Source: Pseudodonghicola xiamenensis DSM 18339
GTDB lineage: Bacteria; Pseudomonadota; Alphaproteobacteria; Rhodobacterales; Rhodobacteraceae
DNA: 64,000 nucleotides
Assembly: GCF_000429365.1 (NCBI RefSeq)
Contig: NZ_AUBS01000001.1
Location: 186,001 to 250,000, forward strand
Reading direction: 5' to 3'
Part shown: in pieces, positions 8,906 through 17,936 of the stretch
Numbering within the stretch: position 1 is the first letter of the stretch
How the letters are laid out: each line of letters begins with the position of its first letter
Program-made: the position numbers and the translations under genes
The notes under the pieces: model-generated
What the model was told of the DNA's origin: nothing
The model's input: the letters and a program-made list of their open reading frames with translations, nothing else
Databases searched by the model: none

Positions 8906-10444
8906 TCAGTCGCTGATCGCGCCTTCTTCGTCGCCCCGCTCGTGCATCGAGGCCTTGACCTTGCGCCCGACTAGGATCGGCAGGACAAAGCCAGCGATGG
9001 CGATCACCCAGAGCGCCATGGCGAGCGGGCTGTCGATCAGCGTCCACCAGTTGCCATTGTCGATGGTGATGGCGCGACGCAGGTTGTTTTCCATCGCGTT
9101 GCCCAGCAGCGTGCCCAGGATGACCGGCACCAGTGGCACGTCGAGCTTGCGCAGCAACCAGCCCAGCACGCCGAAGCCGATCATCACCAGCAGGTCGAAG
9201 GAGGAACCCGAAATACCGTAGATTCCGACGAAGCTGACCATCGCCACGATGGGCATCAGGATGCGTGGCGGGATCAGCAGCAGCCGGGTGAACAGCCCGA
9301 CCATCGGGATATTCATCGCAAGCAGCATGATATTGGCGATGAACAGCGCCGCGATCAGCCCCCAGACCACATCGGGATTCTGGGTGAACAGCAACGGACC
9401 GGGGGTGATGTTCAGCGACAGCAGCACTGCCAGCAGCACCGCCGTGGTGCCCGACCCGGGCACGCCCAGTGCCAGCATCGGTACCAGCGCACCGCCGGCG
9501 GCGGCATTGTTGCCGGCTTCCGGTGCGGCAACGCCGCGCGGATCGCCCGTGCCGAAGCTGTTGTCCTTGTCAACCAGCCGCTTTTCCACCGAATAGGAGA
9601 TGAAGCTGCCCAGCGAGGCACCGGCACCCGGCAGAACCCCTGCGATGAAGCCAAGAACCGAGGTGCGCAGCATGGTGGGCGTGCAGCTCTTGATCATCTG
9701 CCAGGGCGGGGTGAGCCGGCCGATCCGGACGCTGCGGCCCTCGGCATCCGATTGCCCATGGCGCTCTTCGAGGAAGATGAATACCTCGGACAGGGCGAAC
9801 AGACCGACGATGGCGACGAGGAAATCCAGCCCGTCGTACAGGTGCACCTCTCCGAAGGTGAAGCGCGGCACGCCGGTCTGGGTGTCGACCCCGATCATCG
9901 CCAGTCCCAGGCCCAATGCAGCGGCGAAGGCGGATTTCGCCTGGTTGGTCGAGGAAACGCCGCCCAGCGTCATGAAGGCGAGCGCGAAGAGGGCGAAATA
10001 TTCGGCCGGGCCGAACAGCAGCGCTATCTTGACCAGCTGCGGCGCCAGCAGGATGAGCCCCCAGGTGGCCAGGAATGCACCGACGAAGGAGGCGATGCCC
10101 GATAGCGACAGCGCTTCACCGGCCATGCCCTTGCGTGCCATGGGCTGACCGTCGAGAACGGTCATCATCGCCGGTTCGTCGCCGGGAATGCCCAGCAGGA
10201 TCGAGGAAATCCGCCCGCCGTACATGGCGCCGTAATAGACCGAGGTCAGCAGGATCAGCGAGGGCGTGGCGCCGAGCCCGAGGGTGAAGGCGAGCGGGAT
10301 CAGGATGGCGACGCCATTTGACGGGCCAAGCCCGGGCAGCGCCCCCATGATGGTGCCGAGAAAGCAGCCCAGTAGTGCCAGCAGCATGTTCTGCCAGGTC
10401 AGCGCGACGGCGAAACCGTCGGCGAGATGTGCCAAAGTGTCCAT
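8906..10444 (-). CDS. tctA: TctA-family large membrane subunit of tripartite tricarboxylate transporter
   Basis: A 512-residue membrane protein of the TctA family with about 10-12 hydrophobic segments. It shows the GALPGLGPSNGVAILIPL motif near residue 37, the YYGAMYGGRISSILLGIPGDEPA block, and the second GVLPGAGASLGSFISY motif, the duplicated signatures of this family. With TctB and the periplasmic TctC it imports di- or tricarboxylates using the proton or sodium gradient. The start at 10444 has a GAGGA site at good spacing; tctB ends 10 bases upstream. Confidence 0.93.
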   Translation of the reverse strand: MDTLAHLADGFAVALTWQNMLLALLGCFLGTIMGALPGLGPSNGVAILIPLAFTLGLGATPSLILLTSVYYGAMYGGRISSILLGIPGDEPAMMTVLDGQPMARKGMAGEALSLSGIASFVGAFLATWGLILLAPQLVKIALLFGPAEYFALFALAFMTLGGVSSTNQAKSAFAAALGLGLAMIGVDTQTGVPRFTFGEVHLYDGLDFLVAIVGLFALSEVFIFLEERHGQSDAEGRSVRIGRLTPPWQMIKSCTPTMLRTSVLGFIAGVLPGAGASLGSFISYSVEKRLVDKDNSFGTGDPRGVAAPEAGNNAAAGGALVPMLALGVPGSGTTAVLLAVLLSLNITPGPLLFTQNPDVVWGLIAALFIANIMLLAMNIPMVGLFTRLLLIPPRILMPIVAMVSFVGIYGISGSSFDLLVMIGFGVLGWLLRKLDVPLVPVILGTLLGNAMENNLRRAITIDNGNWWTLIDSPLAMALWVIAIAGFVLPILVGRKVKASMHERGDEEGAISD

Positions 10445-10454
10445 TCCGTCCTCC

Positions 10455-10886
10455 TCAGAAGCCCAGCGGGCCGCGGGCCAGCGACAGGCCCAGGACCAGG
10501 TGGAAAACGACATAGATGCCGATCGATGTGCTGATGCCGGTGATCACCGCCCCGGGGAGCGAACTGCCCAGGCGCCAGGTCAGATAGGTGGCGGCGCAGG
10601 CGGTGGCGACGATGAAGCCCACCACTGGCAGCAATTGGGCATAGAGGATCATCACCACCACGGCGGCCGATATCTCGGCCAGACGCAGCAGCGAGGGCCA
10701 GCGCGGCTCGGGGTCAGGACGCAGGGCGATCAGGGCGCTCGACAGGCCGAGGATGGCGGCGATGATCAGGGGAAAGGCCTTGGGGCCGACGGCATCGGAA
10801 AGAAAGCTCTCCTCGATGGACAGGGCCGCGATCGCGAAGCCGACCGCGAGAAGAATGCCGAAGATCCCGAAGATGCGGTCGCTCAT
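10455..10886 (-). CDS. tctB: TctB-family small membrane subunit
   Basis: A 143-residue protein with four hydrophobic segments, typical of TctB. I chose the ATG at 10886 because GGAG stands six bases in front of it; the in-frame ATG at 10898 would overlap that site. It lies between tctC and tctA and has no catalytic motif; its role is structural support of TctA. Confidence 0.88.
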   Translation of the reverse strand: MSDRIFGIFGILLAVGFAIAALSIEESFLSDAVGPKAFPLIIAAILGLSSALIALRPDPEPRWPSLLRLAEISAAVVVMILYAQLLPVVGFIVATACAATYLTWRLGSSLPGAVITGISTSIGIYVVFHLVLGLSLARGPLGF

Positions 10887-10916
10887 GGCGGACTCCATTT
10901 CGGTATGTGGAAAAGA

Positions 10917-10940
10917 AGCGCCGCAACCGGGTGCGGCGCT
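10917..10940 (-). terminator. Intercistronic hairpin between tctC and tctB
   Basis: A 9-bp perfect stem (AGCGCCGCA, 10917-10925, with TGCGGCGCT, 10932-10940) and a short loop. On the minus strand it is followed by TCTTTTCC, so it could act as a partial terminator or as a 3' stabiliser that raises tctC expression above tctB and tctA. Confidence 0.65.
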
Positions 10941-10967
10941 TTGGGGCTGTCTCGGTTGGGACAGGCC

Positions 10968-11945
10968 TTACTTGATGATGCCGATGTCGCGCGAGATCGA
11001 CTGAATCTGCGCTACGCTGTCGGTTACGAATTGCTGGAAGGCCGCGCCCTGAAGGTCGAGCGGCGCCAGACCGTTGGCCTCCATCACTTGTTTCCATTCG
11101 TCCGATGCGTAAAGCGTCGAAAGTTTTTCGACCCAGGCGTCATAGGCCGCGTCCGACATGCCGCCGGGGGCGTAGAAGCCGCGCCAGTTGGCGCCGATCG
11201 CGTCCACGCCCTGTTCGCGGGCGGTGGGAAAATCGGCGAAGGCCCCGTCCAGACGCTCGGGCGACAATACGGCGAGGACCCGGATATCGCCGGAATCGAC
11301 GAAGCCCTTGGCCTCGGAGATATCGCCGGTGAAGGCCTGGACCGACCCGGCCAGAAGCTGGGTCACTGCCTCGCCGCCGCCGTCGAAGGCGATGTATTTG
11401 ACCTTGCGGACATCTTCGATCCCATAGGCATTGGCCGCGATCAGCACCTTGAGGTGATCCCAGCCGCCCACTGCCGAACCGCCGGCGATCGCGACCGAGC
11501 CCGGATCCGCCTTGAGCTTATCGAGCAGTTGCGGCAGGGTTTCGATCTTGCTGTCGGCGGCCACGGCGATAACCCCGTAATCAGCGCCGATGGCGGCCAA
11601 CCAGCGTACCTGGTCGGTGGTGTTGCCCGGATAGGCGCCCTGGGCCAGCCGCGTGGCGGTGGCGGAGGAGGCCGCGACGATCAGGTTGTCGTCATGGCCG
11701 CGCTTGTTCACCACTTCGGCAAAGGCCACACCGCCGCCGCCGCCGGCGCGGTTGACGACCTGCATGGTCTTGTCGATCAGGCCCTCGTCCTGAAGTATCT
11801 TGCCGATCTGGCGGCAGGTGAAGTCCCAGCCGCCGCCGGGGTTGGCCGGGGCAATGCATTCCGGGGTTTCCTGCGCCGTCGCGGCAAAGGCCGAAGCCGT
11901 CACGAAAGCAGCCGCCAAAAGGCTGCGTGTCAGAGTCTTTTTCAT
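10968..11945 (-). CDS. tctC: TctC-family periplasmic tricarboxylate-binding protein
   Basis: A 325-residue periplasmic receptor with a clear signal peptide (MKKTLTRSLLAAAFVTASAF, cleavage near ATAQE) and the family blocks VVNRAGGGGGVAFAEV and IAGGSAVGGWDHLKVL. A GGAGG site precedes the ATG at 11945. Closest functional analogues bind citrate or related carboxylates. The gene is first in tctCBA and divergent from the tctDE sensor genes, the arrangement seen for tct operons controlled by their own two-component system. Confidence 0.92.
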   Translation of the reverse strand: MKKTLTRSLLAAAFVTASAFAATAQETPECIAPANPGGGWDFTCRQIGKILQDEGLIDKTMQVVNRAGGGGGVAFAEVVNKRGHDDNLIVAASSATATRLAQGAYPGNTTDQVRWLAAIGADYGVIAVAADSKIETLPQLLDKLKADPGSVAIAGGSAVGGWDHLKVLIAANAYGIEDVRKVKYIAFDGGGEAVTQLLAGSVQAFTGDISEAKGFVDSGDIRVLAVLSPERLDGAFADFPTAREQGVDAIGANWRGFYAPGGMSDAAYDAWVEKLSTLYASDEWKQVMEANGLAPLDLQGAAFQQFVTDSVAQIQSISRDIGIIK

Positions 11946-12125
11946 TTGTGTCCTCCTCTTGCCGGGCACGTTCCGCCTCCGTGCGGTGGCCCGATCTGAT
12001 CCCTGTCGCGGCAGCGGCTTTGCAGCCCTCCTGTCGCGGGGTACAAGGGGAGTACCGAAAGTTGCTGTCACGAACCTGTCAGGATGGCAGTCGGAACGGA
12101 TGGGATCAGAGAAGAGGCGGGATGG

Positions 12126-12797
12126 ATGCGGGTGCTGATGGTCGAGGATGCCGTCGATCTGGCCGAGGCGGTGATCGCGCGCCTGGCCCGGTCCGGTTTT
12201 GTCTGCGATCTGGCGACCGGGGTCGAGACGGCCTGTGATTTCCGTGCGGTGCAGCGATATGATGCGATCATTCTCGATATCAACCTGCCGGATGGTTCGG
12301 GCCTGAGCCTGTTGCGCGATCTTCGGGCGGAAGGGGATCGGACCCCTGTCTTGATGCTCACAGCGCTGATCTCGGTCGACGATCGGATCGTCGCATTGGA
12401 TCAGGGGGCCGACGACTATCTTGGCAAGCCCTTCGATCAGCGCGAGCTGGAGGCCCGGCTGAGGGCGCTGGTGCGGCGCGAGGCCGGCAGCAAGCAGGAA
12501 CAGATCCATCTTGGTGGGCTGAGCTATTTCCCGGCGGACCGGAGTGCCCTGCTGGATGGGCGCCGGTTGGAATTGACCCGGCGCGAGGCGGCGCTTCTGG
12601 ACATATTGTTGCGCCATCAGGGCAAATATCTGACCAAGACGCGGCTGTATGATTCCCTTTACGGCTTCGAGGACGCCGATGTCGGAGTGAACGCGATCGA
12701 GCTCTATATCGGGCGATTGCGCAAGAAGCTGGCCGGCAGTGGCGTGTCCATCGCCACCCAGCGCGGTGTCGGCTACCGGATTGGCGCCGATGGTTGA
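12126..12797 (+). CDS. tctD: TctD-like OmpR-family response regulator
   Basis: A 223-residue response regulator: receiver domain with acidic pair ED at 7-8, phospho-acceptor Asp51 (LDINLPDG), Lys101 (YLGKPF), then an OmpR/PhoB winged-helix domain (LTRREAALLDILLRHQ ... VNAIELYIGRLRKKL). The start at 12126 is preceded by GAGGCGGG. It overlaps the sensor kinase gene by eight bases. Divergent placement from tctCBA (181 bases apart) implies that it activates the transporter when the substrate is present. Confidence 0.9.
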   Translation: MRVLMVEDAVDLAEAVIARLARSGFVCDLATGVETACDFRAVQRYDAIILDINLPDGSGLSLLRDLRAEGDRTPVLMLTALISVDDRIVALDQGADDYLGKPFDQRELEARLRALVRREAGSKQEQIHLGGLSYFPADRSALLDGRRLELTRREAALLDILLRHQGKYLTKTRLYDSLYGFEDADVGVNAIELYIGRLRKKLAGSGVSIATQRGVGYRIGADG

Positions 12798-14190
12798 ATT
12801 TCACCTGCCACGCGGTCTTGCCGCGAGGGTGTTGGGGGCGGTGCTACTGCTTCTGCTGACCGGCGGGCTTCTGGTTTCGGGCTCGGCCTGGTTGAACGGG
12901 CGCCAGGCGGCACGGCAGGCCTATGATCGCATTCTTCTGGGCGCGGCGAGCGATATTGCCGAATCGACCCGAATCCAGGACGGGCGCCCCGTCGTCGATC
13001 TGCCGGTGTCCGCCTTCAAGCTTCTTGCCCAGGCGCCTGAGGATCGTGTCTACTACGCGGTGCATGGCCCGAGCGGCGGTCTCGTTACCGGGCTGGATCT
13101 GGCGGCTGTGGTGGCCCCGCGTCCGCGGAGCGGGGCGGCGGCAGAGTATTTCGACGCGCCGCTGCAGGGGGAGCGGGCGCGTTTCGTGCAGCTTGTCCGG
13201 CGCTTTGCCGAACGCGACTTCTCGGGTGAGATCGTGGTGATCGTGGGACAGACCTTGCGGGCACGGCGTGGGATGGCGCTGGGGCTGGTGCTGGATGCGC
13301 TGTGGCCGATGGCGGCGGCGGGGCTGGCGCTGATGCTTCTGGCCTGGGTCGTCATCCGGTCGGCGCTTCGTCCGCTGAAGGCGCTTTCGGCGGATTTGTC
13401 CCATCGCGATCCCTATGATCTAACCCCGATGCCGGCTGAAAGCCTGCCATCGGAGCTGCAGGTGATGATCGAGTCGATGAACCGTTTCATGGGGCGGCTC
13501 GACCGTCAGGTCAGGGCGATGCGGACGCTGATTTCGGACAGCGCGCATCAGCTGCGCACGCCGGTCGCCGCGATCCGCATCCAGGCCGAGGCGGCGCTTG
13601 AGGAGCCAGAGCCGGAAAGCCGCAATCGGGTCCTTGCGCGGCTGCTGGCGCGGACCCGGTCGCTCAGCACCCTGCTGGATCAGCTATTGTCCCATGCGCT
13701 GGTGATGCACCGCGCCGACAGCGCCCCGCGGGCGCTGCTTGATCTGCGTGAGATCGCGCTTGATATCGTCGAACGGCGGGATCACGAGGTTCTGGCGCCC
13801 GAGGTCGAATTGCGGCTGGTGATCGGCGAGACCCCGGTGATGGTATGGGCCGATGCGTTTTCCGTGGGCGAGGCGGCGCAGAACCTGCTGGTCAATGCGC
13901 TCAAGCACGGTATCGGCCCGGTCACCCTCGGGGTGGAGCAATGCGGCGCCGAGGCCATCTTGTGGGTGCGCGATGCCGGGCACGGGCCCGATCCGGCCAT
14001 CGCCGAGCGGTTGGGCCGCAGGTTCGAACGCAGCCCGGCTTCGGGGGAAAACAACGTCGGCCTGGGCCTGTCGATCGTCAAGGCGGTGGCCGCCGCCTTT
14101 GACGGGCGGATCGGGATGCAGACCGGGGAGCTGGGGTTTCAGGTCTCGTTGATCCTGCCGTCGGCAGATGTGAAGGAGACGGTGGAATGA
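12790..14190 (+). CDS. tctE: TctE-like sensor histidine kinase
   Basis: A 466-residue kinase with a transmembrane segment near residues 10-30, a periplasmic domain of about 120 residues (TctE N-terminal type), a second membrane segment (LWPMAAAGLALMLLAWVV), a HAMP-like linker, the H-box SDSAHQLRTPVAAI with His253, the N-box NLLVNALKHG, and a G-box ENNVGLGLSIVKAV. It overlaps tctD upstream and the binding-protein gene downstream (ATGA). It should phosphorylate TctD. Confidence 0.9.
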   Translation: MVEFHLPRGLAARVLGAVLLLLLTGGLLVSGSAWLNGRQAARQAYDRILLGAASDIAESTRIQDGRPVVDLPVSAFKLLAQAPEDRVYYAVHGPSGGLVTGLDLAAVVAPRPRSGAAAEYFDAPLQGERARFVQLVRRFAERDFSGEIVVIVGQTLRARRGMALGLVLDALWPMAAAGLALMLLAWVVIRSALRPLKALSADLSHRDPYDLTPMPAESLPSELQVMIESMNRFMGRLDRQVRAMRTLISDSAHQLRTPVAAIRIQAEAALEEPEPESRNRVLARLLARTRSLSTLLDQLLSHALVMHRADSAPRALLDLREIALDIVERRDHEVLAPEVELRLVIGETPVMVWADAFSVGEAAQNLLVNALKHGIGPVTLGVEQCGAEAILWVRDAGHGPDPAIAERLGRRFERSPASGENNVGLGLSIVKAVAAAFDGRIGMQTGELGFQVSLILPSADVKETVE

Positions 14191-15269
14191 GGCATGCGGC
14201 AAGACGGGGGCTGGCGGACCTGCTGTTGGCGGCGCTGTCGCTGTTGGCCATCCTGACCGCCCCGACGGTGGTGGAGGCGGCTGGCCCCGAACGCGGTGCC
14301 GTCTTCGGCGAGGGGGGGACGCCCCTGATCTTCCGTTCGACCACCGACATGACGATCATCCGGCCTGTGCTGGAGCGGTTTGTCGAACGGAATCCGGATC
14401 TGGCGGTCCATTATGAACAATGGGCGTCGAACGCGCTGTTCGACAACAGCCGGGCCGCCTGCGAGGGGGAGGGTGGGGGCGATCCTGCCGATGCGGTCCT
14501 GTCCTCGGCGGTTCAACATATGGTCTGGCTGGTGAATGCCGCCTGCGGCTCGCCCTATGTGTCGGCGAATACGGCGGCTCTGCCCGAGGCACGGCGCTGG
14601 CGGGACGAATTGTGGGGGATCACGGAAGAACCGGCGGTGATCATCTACAACACAGGGGCGATCCGCGGGCAGGATGTGCCTCGCAGCCGGTTTGCCCTGC
14701 TCGACATGATGCGGACGCAGCCTGATCTGTTGCGCGGCCGGATCGCCACCTATGATCTTGCCGAGTCCGGGTTGGGCTATCTTTTCGCCCATAGCGACAG
14801 TCTCGAAGCGACCAGCTTCGGCGCGCTGCTCGAAGGATTCGCGCGGACCGAAGCCGTTGCCACCTGCTGTTCGTCCGAGATCATTCGGGATGTGGCCGAG
14901 GGGAAATTCCTGATCGCCTACAACGTGTTGGGATCCTATGTGACCGAGCGCCGTTCCCCGGAGGTGGGGGTGGTCATGCCCGAGGATTACACGCTTGTCC
15001 TGTCGCGGGCCTATATGATTCCGCGTCAGGCCCGCCAGAAGGAGGCCGCGGCCCGGCTGCTGGACTTCCTGTTGTCGCCGGAGGCGCGGAAGATCCTCAC
15101 AAAGATCGGTCTGGTGGCGCATATGGACCCGGCTGAGACCGGGCTGCCGCTCAGCGCGCGGCGTGCGATTGCGCTGTCGCCCTCCTTGCTGGTGGCGATG
15201 GATCGGCATCGCCGGGATCGGCTGTTGTCCCTGTGGGAGGGGGCCTTTGTGCCGCCGTTCCGGCCCTGA
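14187..15269 (+). CDS. Periplasmic extracellular solute-binding protein linked to tctDE
   Basis: A 360-residue exported protein (signal peptide to about residue 32, APTVVEAAG) of the ABC-type iron/2-aminoethylphosphonate binding-protein fold: RSTTDMTIIRPVLERFVERNP, EPAVIIYNT, and a C-terminal LLDFLLSPEARKI block. It is the third gene of the tctDE operon, overlapping tctE by four bases, and no ABC permease is nearby. That placement suggests a sensory partner that presents ligand to TctE rather than a transport receptor (inference). Two adjacent cysteines (ATCCSSE) are present near residue 230. Confidence 0.75.
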   Translation: MRHAARRGLADLLLAALSLLAILTAPTVVEAAGPERGAVFGEGGTPLIFRSTTDMTIIRPVLERFVERNPDLAVHYEQWASNALFDNSRAACEGEGGGDPADAVLSSAVQHMVWLVNAACGSPYVSANTAALPEARRWRDELWGITEEPAVIIYNTGAIRGQDVPRSRFALLDMMRTQPDLLRGRIATYDLAESGLGYLFAHSDSLEATSFGALLEGFARTEAVATCCSSEIIRDVAEGKFLIAYNVLGSYVTERRSPEVGVVMPEDYTLVLSRAYMIPRQARQKEAAARLLDFLLSPEARKILTKIGLVAHMDPAETGLPLSARRAIALSPSLLVAMDRHRRDRLLSLWEGAFVPPFRP

Positions 15270-15290
15270 ACCGCACTTGCCGATGGCTGG

Positions 15291-16019
15291 TCAGCCCTTG
15301 CGGCGCCAGGCGCCTTCGGGCACTTCGTCCAGCGCGGTGCGCCAGGCCTCGGTCCGGGTCACCGGGCGGGCGGCCATGTCCAGCGCTGCCTGGGCCAGTG
15401 CATCAATGCTGGCCTGTCGGGTTTCGGCGGTGGTTCTGGGGACGCCATAGGCGACACAGAGATCGGCCACTTCATAGCCCATGTATTCCAGCGCCAGCTT
15501 GCGCGTGGGCATCAGCAACGGTTCAATCGGGCCATAGACCCCGTTGTCGGAAAACCGTTCGGGGGTGCCGCCGGTTGTCACGCTGATCAGCGCGCGCCGG
15601 CCCTTGAACAGGCCGGTGTCGAAGCGGCGACCGTCGACATAGGCGAAACCATAGCTCAGGACGCGGTCGATCCAGCCTTTCAGAAGCGCCGGCGGGCCGC
15701 CCCACCAGATCGGGAATTGCAGGATCAGGTTGTCGGCCTCGGCCACGCGGGCCTGTTCACGCGCGATATCGGGGGCATAGCGGTGATGGCGCGCGGCATG
15801 GGCCTGTTCGGCCTGCACGTGAAAGCGATCCGGATCGGCCCTTTCGGTCACGTCATGCGGCCCGATATCGGCCCGGAACCTCTCGGCGGCGAGATCCGAG
15901 ACGGTGACCCGGTGTCCCGCCGCCCGCAGCGCCTCGGCGGCACCGTCGGCCAGGGCGTGATTGAAAGAGCCTGGATCGGGGTGGGCGACCACGATCAGGA
16001 CGTTGCGGGGATCAGACAT
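15291..16019 (-). CDS. NAD(P)H:quinone oxidoreductase-type flavodoxin-fold protein
   Basis: A 242-residue flavoprotein of the NQO1/YwrO/MdaB family: VLIVVAHPDPGSFNHAL near residue 7 (FMN/FAD phosphate loop) and LILQFPIWWGGPPALLKGWIDRVL near residue 100. It would reduce quinones or quinoid compounds by two electrons. It starts 11 bases after the dctM stop and is thus the last gene of the cupin-dctP-dctQ-dctM operon. The link hints that the imported compound, or its breakdown product, is quinoid or aromatic, but this is only inference. Confidence 0.82.
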   Translation of the reverse strand: MSDPRNVLIVVAHPDPGSFNHALADGAAEALRAAGHRVTVSDLAAERFRADIGPHDVTERADPDRFHVQAEQAHAARHHRYAPDIAREQARVAEADNLILQFPIWWGGPPALLKGWIDRVLSYGFAYVDGRRFDTGLFKGRRALISVTTGGTPERFSDNGVYGPIEPLLMPTRKLALEYMGYEVADLCVAYGVPRTTAETRQASIDALAQAALDMAARPVTRTEAWRTALDEVPEGAWRRKG

Positions 16020-16030
16020 TGGAACGTCCT

Positions 16031-17302
16031 TCAGAACAGGGAGCGGGGGATGAACAGCGTCAGCGGCGGGATCAGCGCGATCAGCGCCAGGATTGCCAGG
16101 CAGATCCCGATCAGCGGCAGCGCCTCGCGGATCACCCGGGTTACCGGTTCTCCGGAAATCGCGGCGGCGATGAACAGCAATATCCCGACAGGTGGGGTTG
16201 CCATCCCGACCACCACGTTCAGCACGACCATGGTGCCGAACTGCACCGGATCCATGCCGATCATCGCCTGGAACTGCAGCAGGATCGGCATGGTCAGGAT
16301 CAGGATCGAGATCGGTTCGAGGAACATCCCCAGGATCAGCAGGAAGATGTTCAGCAACAGCAGGATGATCCAGGGGTTTTCGGTCAGTGACATCATTGCC
16401 TGGGCGATCAGCGTTGGCACCTGTTCCAGCGTGAAGACGAAGGAGACGATACTTGCCATCGAGGTGATGAACAGGATCGATGCCGAGACCAGAGAGGTGG
16501 CGACCAGGGCCTCCCACACGCGCTTGACGGTGAGATCGCGATAGATGAAGCCGATCAGCAGCGCATAGCCGACGGCGACGGCGGCAGCTTCGGTTGGGGT
16601 GAAGATGCCAGCCTTGATCCCGATCAGGATGATCAGGGGCAGGATCAGCGCGGGCAGCGTCCGCTTGGTGGCGGCGAGGCGCGCGCGCCCGTTGATCCGT
16701 TCGGTGACCGGAAAGCCGTCGCGCCGGGCGCGCCAGCTTGCATAGGTCAAAAGGCCGGCGGCGATGCCGATCCCCGGCACGACGCCGGCCAGGAAAAGCT
16801 GGCCGATCGAGGCGCCGGAAAGCACGCCGTAGATGATCATGGTGATCGAGGGCGGGATGATCGGCCCCATGACCGAGCTGACGGCGATCAGCGCGGCCGC
16901 ATAGGCGGGGGGCATGCCCTGCCGCGACATCGTGGGGATGAGGATGGTGCCGAGCGCCGAGGCCTCGGCGGTGGCGCTGCCCGAGATGCCGGCGAAGAAG
17001 CCCGAGGACAGGATCGACACCGAGGACATGCCGCCCCGGCGGTGCCCGACCATGGCGCGGGCGAAGGCGACGATCCGTTCCGTGACCCCGCCGACGTTCA
17101 TCAAGGCGCCAGCCAGCAGGAACAGCGGGATGGTGAGCAGGACGAATTGGTCGATCCCGGCCATCATCCGCTGGGGCAGCATCAGCGCCATCATCCCGTT
17201 GCCGGACAGATAGAGATAGGCGGTCCCGCCGATACCGAGGGCCAGTGCGATGGGAATGCCGGAAACCAGAAGTCCTGCGAAGATAAGAAAGAAGCTACCC
17301 AT
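16031..17302 (-). CDS. dctM: TRAP transporter large permease (DctM)
   Basis: A 423-residue, 12-helix TRAP large permease. It has the family motifs MPQRMMAGIDQFVLLTIPLFLLAGALMN region near residue 40, SGSATAEASALGTILIPTM, and GVLSGASIGQLFLAGVVPGI, and ends with a second half of similar pattern (TPPVGILLFIAAAISG). It uses a sodium gradient to move organic acids. Its ATG at 17302 coincides with the final base of the dctQ gene, giving coupling. Confidence 0.93.
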   Translation of the reverse strand: MGSFFLIFAGLLVSGIPIALALGIGGTAYLYLSGNGMMALMLPQRMMAGIDQFVLLTIPLFLLAGALMNVGGVTERIVAFARAMVGHRRGGMSSVSILSSGFFAGISGSATAEASALGTILIPTMSRQGMPPAYAAALIAVSSVMGPIIPPSITMIIYGVLSGASIGQLFLAGVVPGIGIAAGLLTYASWRARRDGFPVTERINGRARLAATKRTLPALILPLIILIGIKAGIFTPTEAAAVAVGYALLIGFIYRDLTVKRVWEALVATSLVSASILFITSMASIVSFVFTLEQVPTLIAQAMMSLTENPWIILLLLNIFLLILGMFLEPISILILTMPILLQFQAMIGMDPVQFGTMVVLNVVVGMATPPVGILLFIAAAISGEPVTRVIREALPLIGICLAILALIALIPPLTLFIPRSLF

Positions 17303-17874
17303 TATGTGTCTGCCTTGGCGGTCGTGGCGGCATAGTCCGCGGTGTTGTCCAGAAATTGCGGCCGGAATGTCGCGATCAGATCGGCGATCACATGCAGGGC
17401 CATCAGCGACAGGCCCACGGTGACCGAGATATAGACGTAGCGGATCGACAGGCCGAGCTCTTCACCCCGCAGGGCGGTCCAGATGAAGTCGAGTGCCGGG
17501 ATGGTCTGATTGCCGAAGCGGGACGCGAAATCATAACCGTGCCAGGCCATCAGGCCGAGAAAGCCGAGGATGGGCACGGCCATGACCGCGCGCAGCAGCC
17601 ACCGGCCGCGCGGGGGCAGGGCGGCGGGCAGGAAGTCGAGCGCGACGAATTCACCGCGCGAATAGGCCAGGCCGAGCACGAGGAAGGTCTGCCAGACTAA
17701 CAGATAGCGGCACAGTTCCTCGGCCCAGATCAGGCTGTCACCGATGACATATCGGGCGAAGACCTGGGCGATCATGATGCCGACGATCAGTGCCATGCAG
17801 AGACCCGCGAGAAAGCGGATGACATGCACATAGGCGCCGACTACGCGGGCAAGCGTTGTGTCAGAATGTTGCAA
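17302..17874 (-). CDS. dctQ: TRAP transporter small permease (DctQ)
   Basis: A 190-residue, four-helix protein with the DctQ signature ARYVIGDSLIWAEELCRYLLVWQTFLVLGLAYSRGEFVALDFL (key residues: the E-E pair, R and the W). No ATG fits the family start; the TTG at 17874 is preceded by AGAGGAAAG at seven bases, so I use TTG. Interdomain membrane subunit between DctP and DctM. Confidence 0.88.
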   Translation of the reverse strand: MQHSDTTLARVVGAYVHVIRFLAGLCMALIVGIMIAQVFARYVIGDSLIWAEELCRYLLVWQTFLVLGLAYSRGEFVALDFLPAALPPRGRWLLRAVMAVPILGFLGLMAWHGYDFASRFGNQTIPALDFIWTALRGEELGLSIRYVYISVTVGLSLMALHVIADLIATFRPQFLDNTADYAATTAKADT

Positions 17875-17936
17875 GGGGCTGCTTTCCTCTGCAGAGAAAC
17901 CCGCGGGGCCGGGGTGGTCCCGCGGGCGATCCGGGC

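Noticed and set aside
7244..8974. A 576-codon plus-strand frame across the ThDP enzyme gene
   Set aside because: The minus-strand product has the complete ThDP motif set; this frame is its shadow.
10266..11999. A 577-codon plus-strand frame across tctA, tctB and tctC
   Set aside because: It covers three well-supported minus-strand genes and shows no domain of its own.
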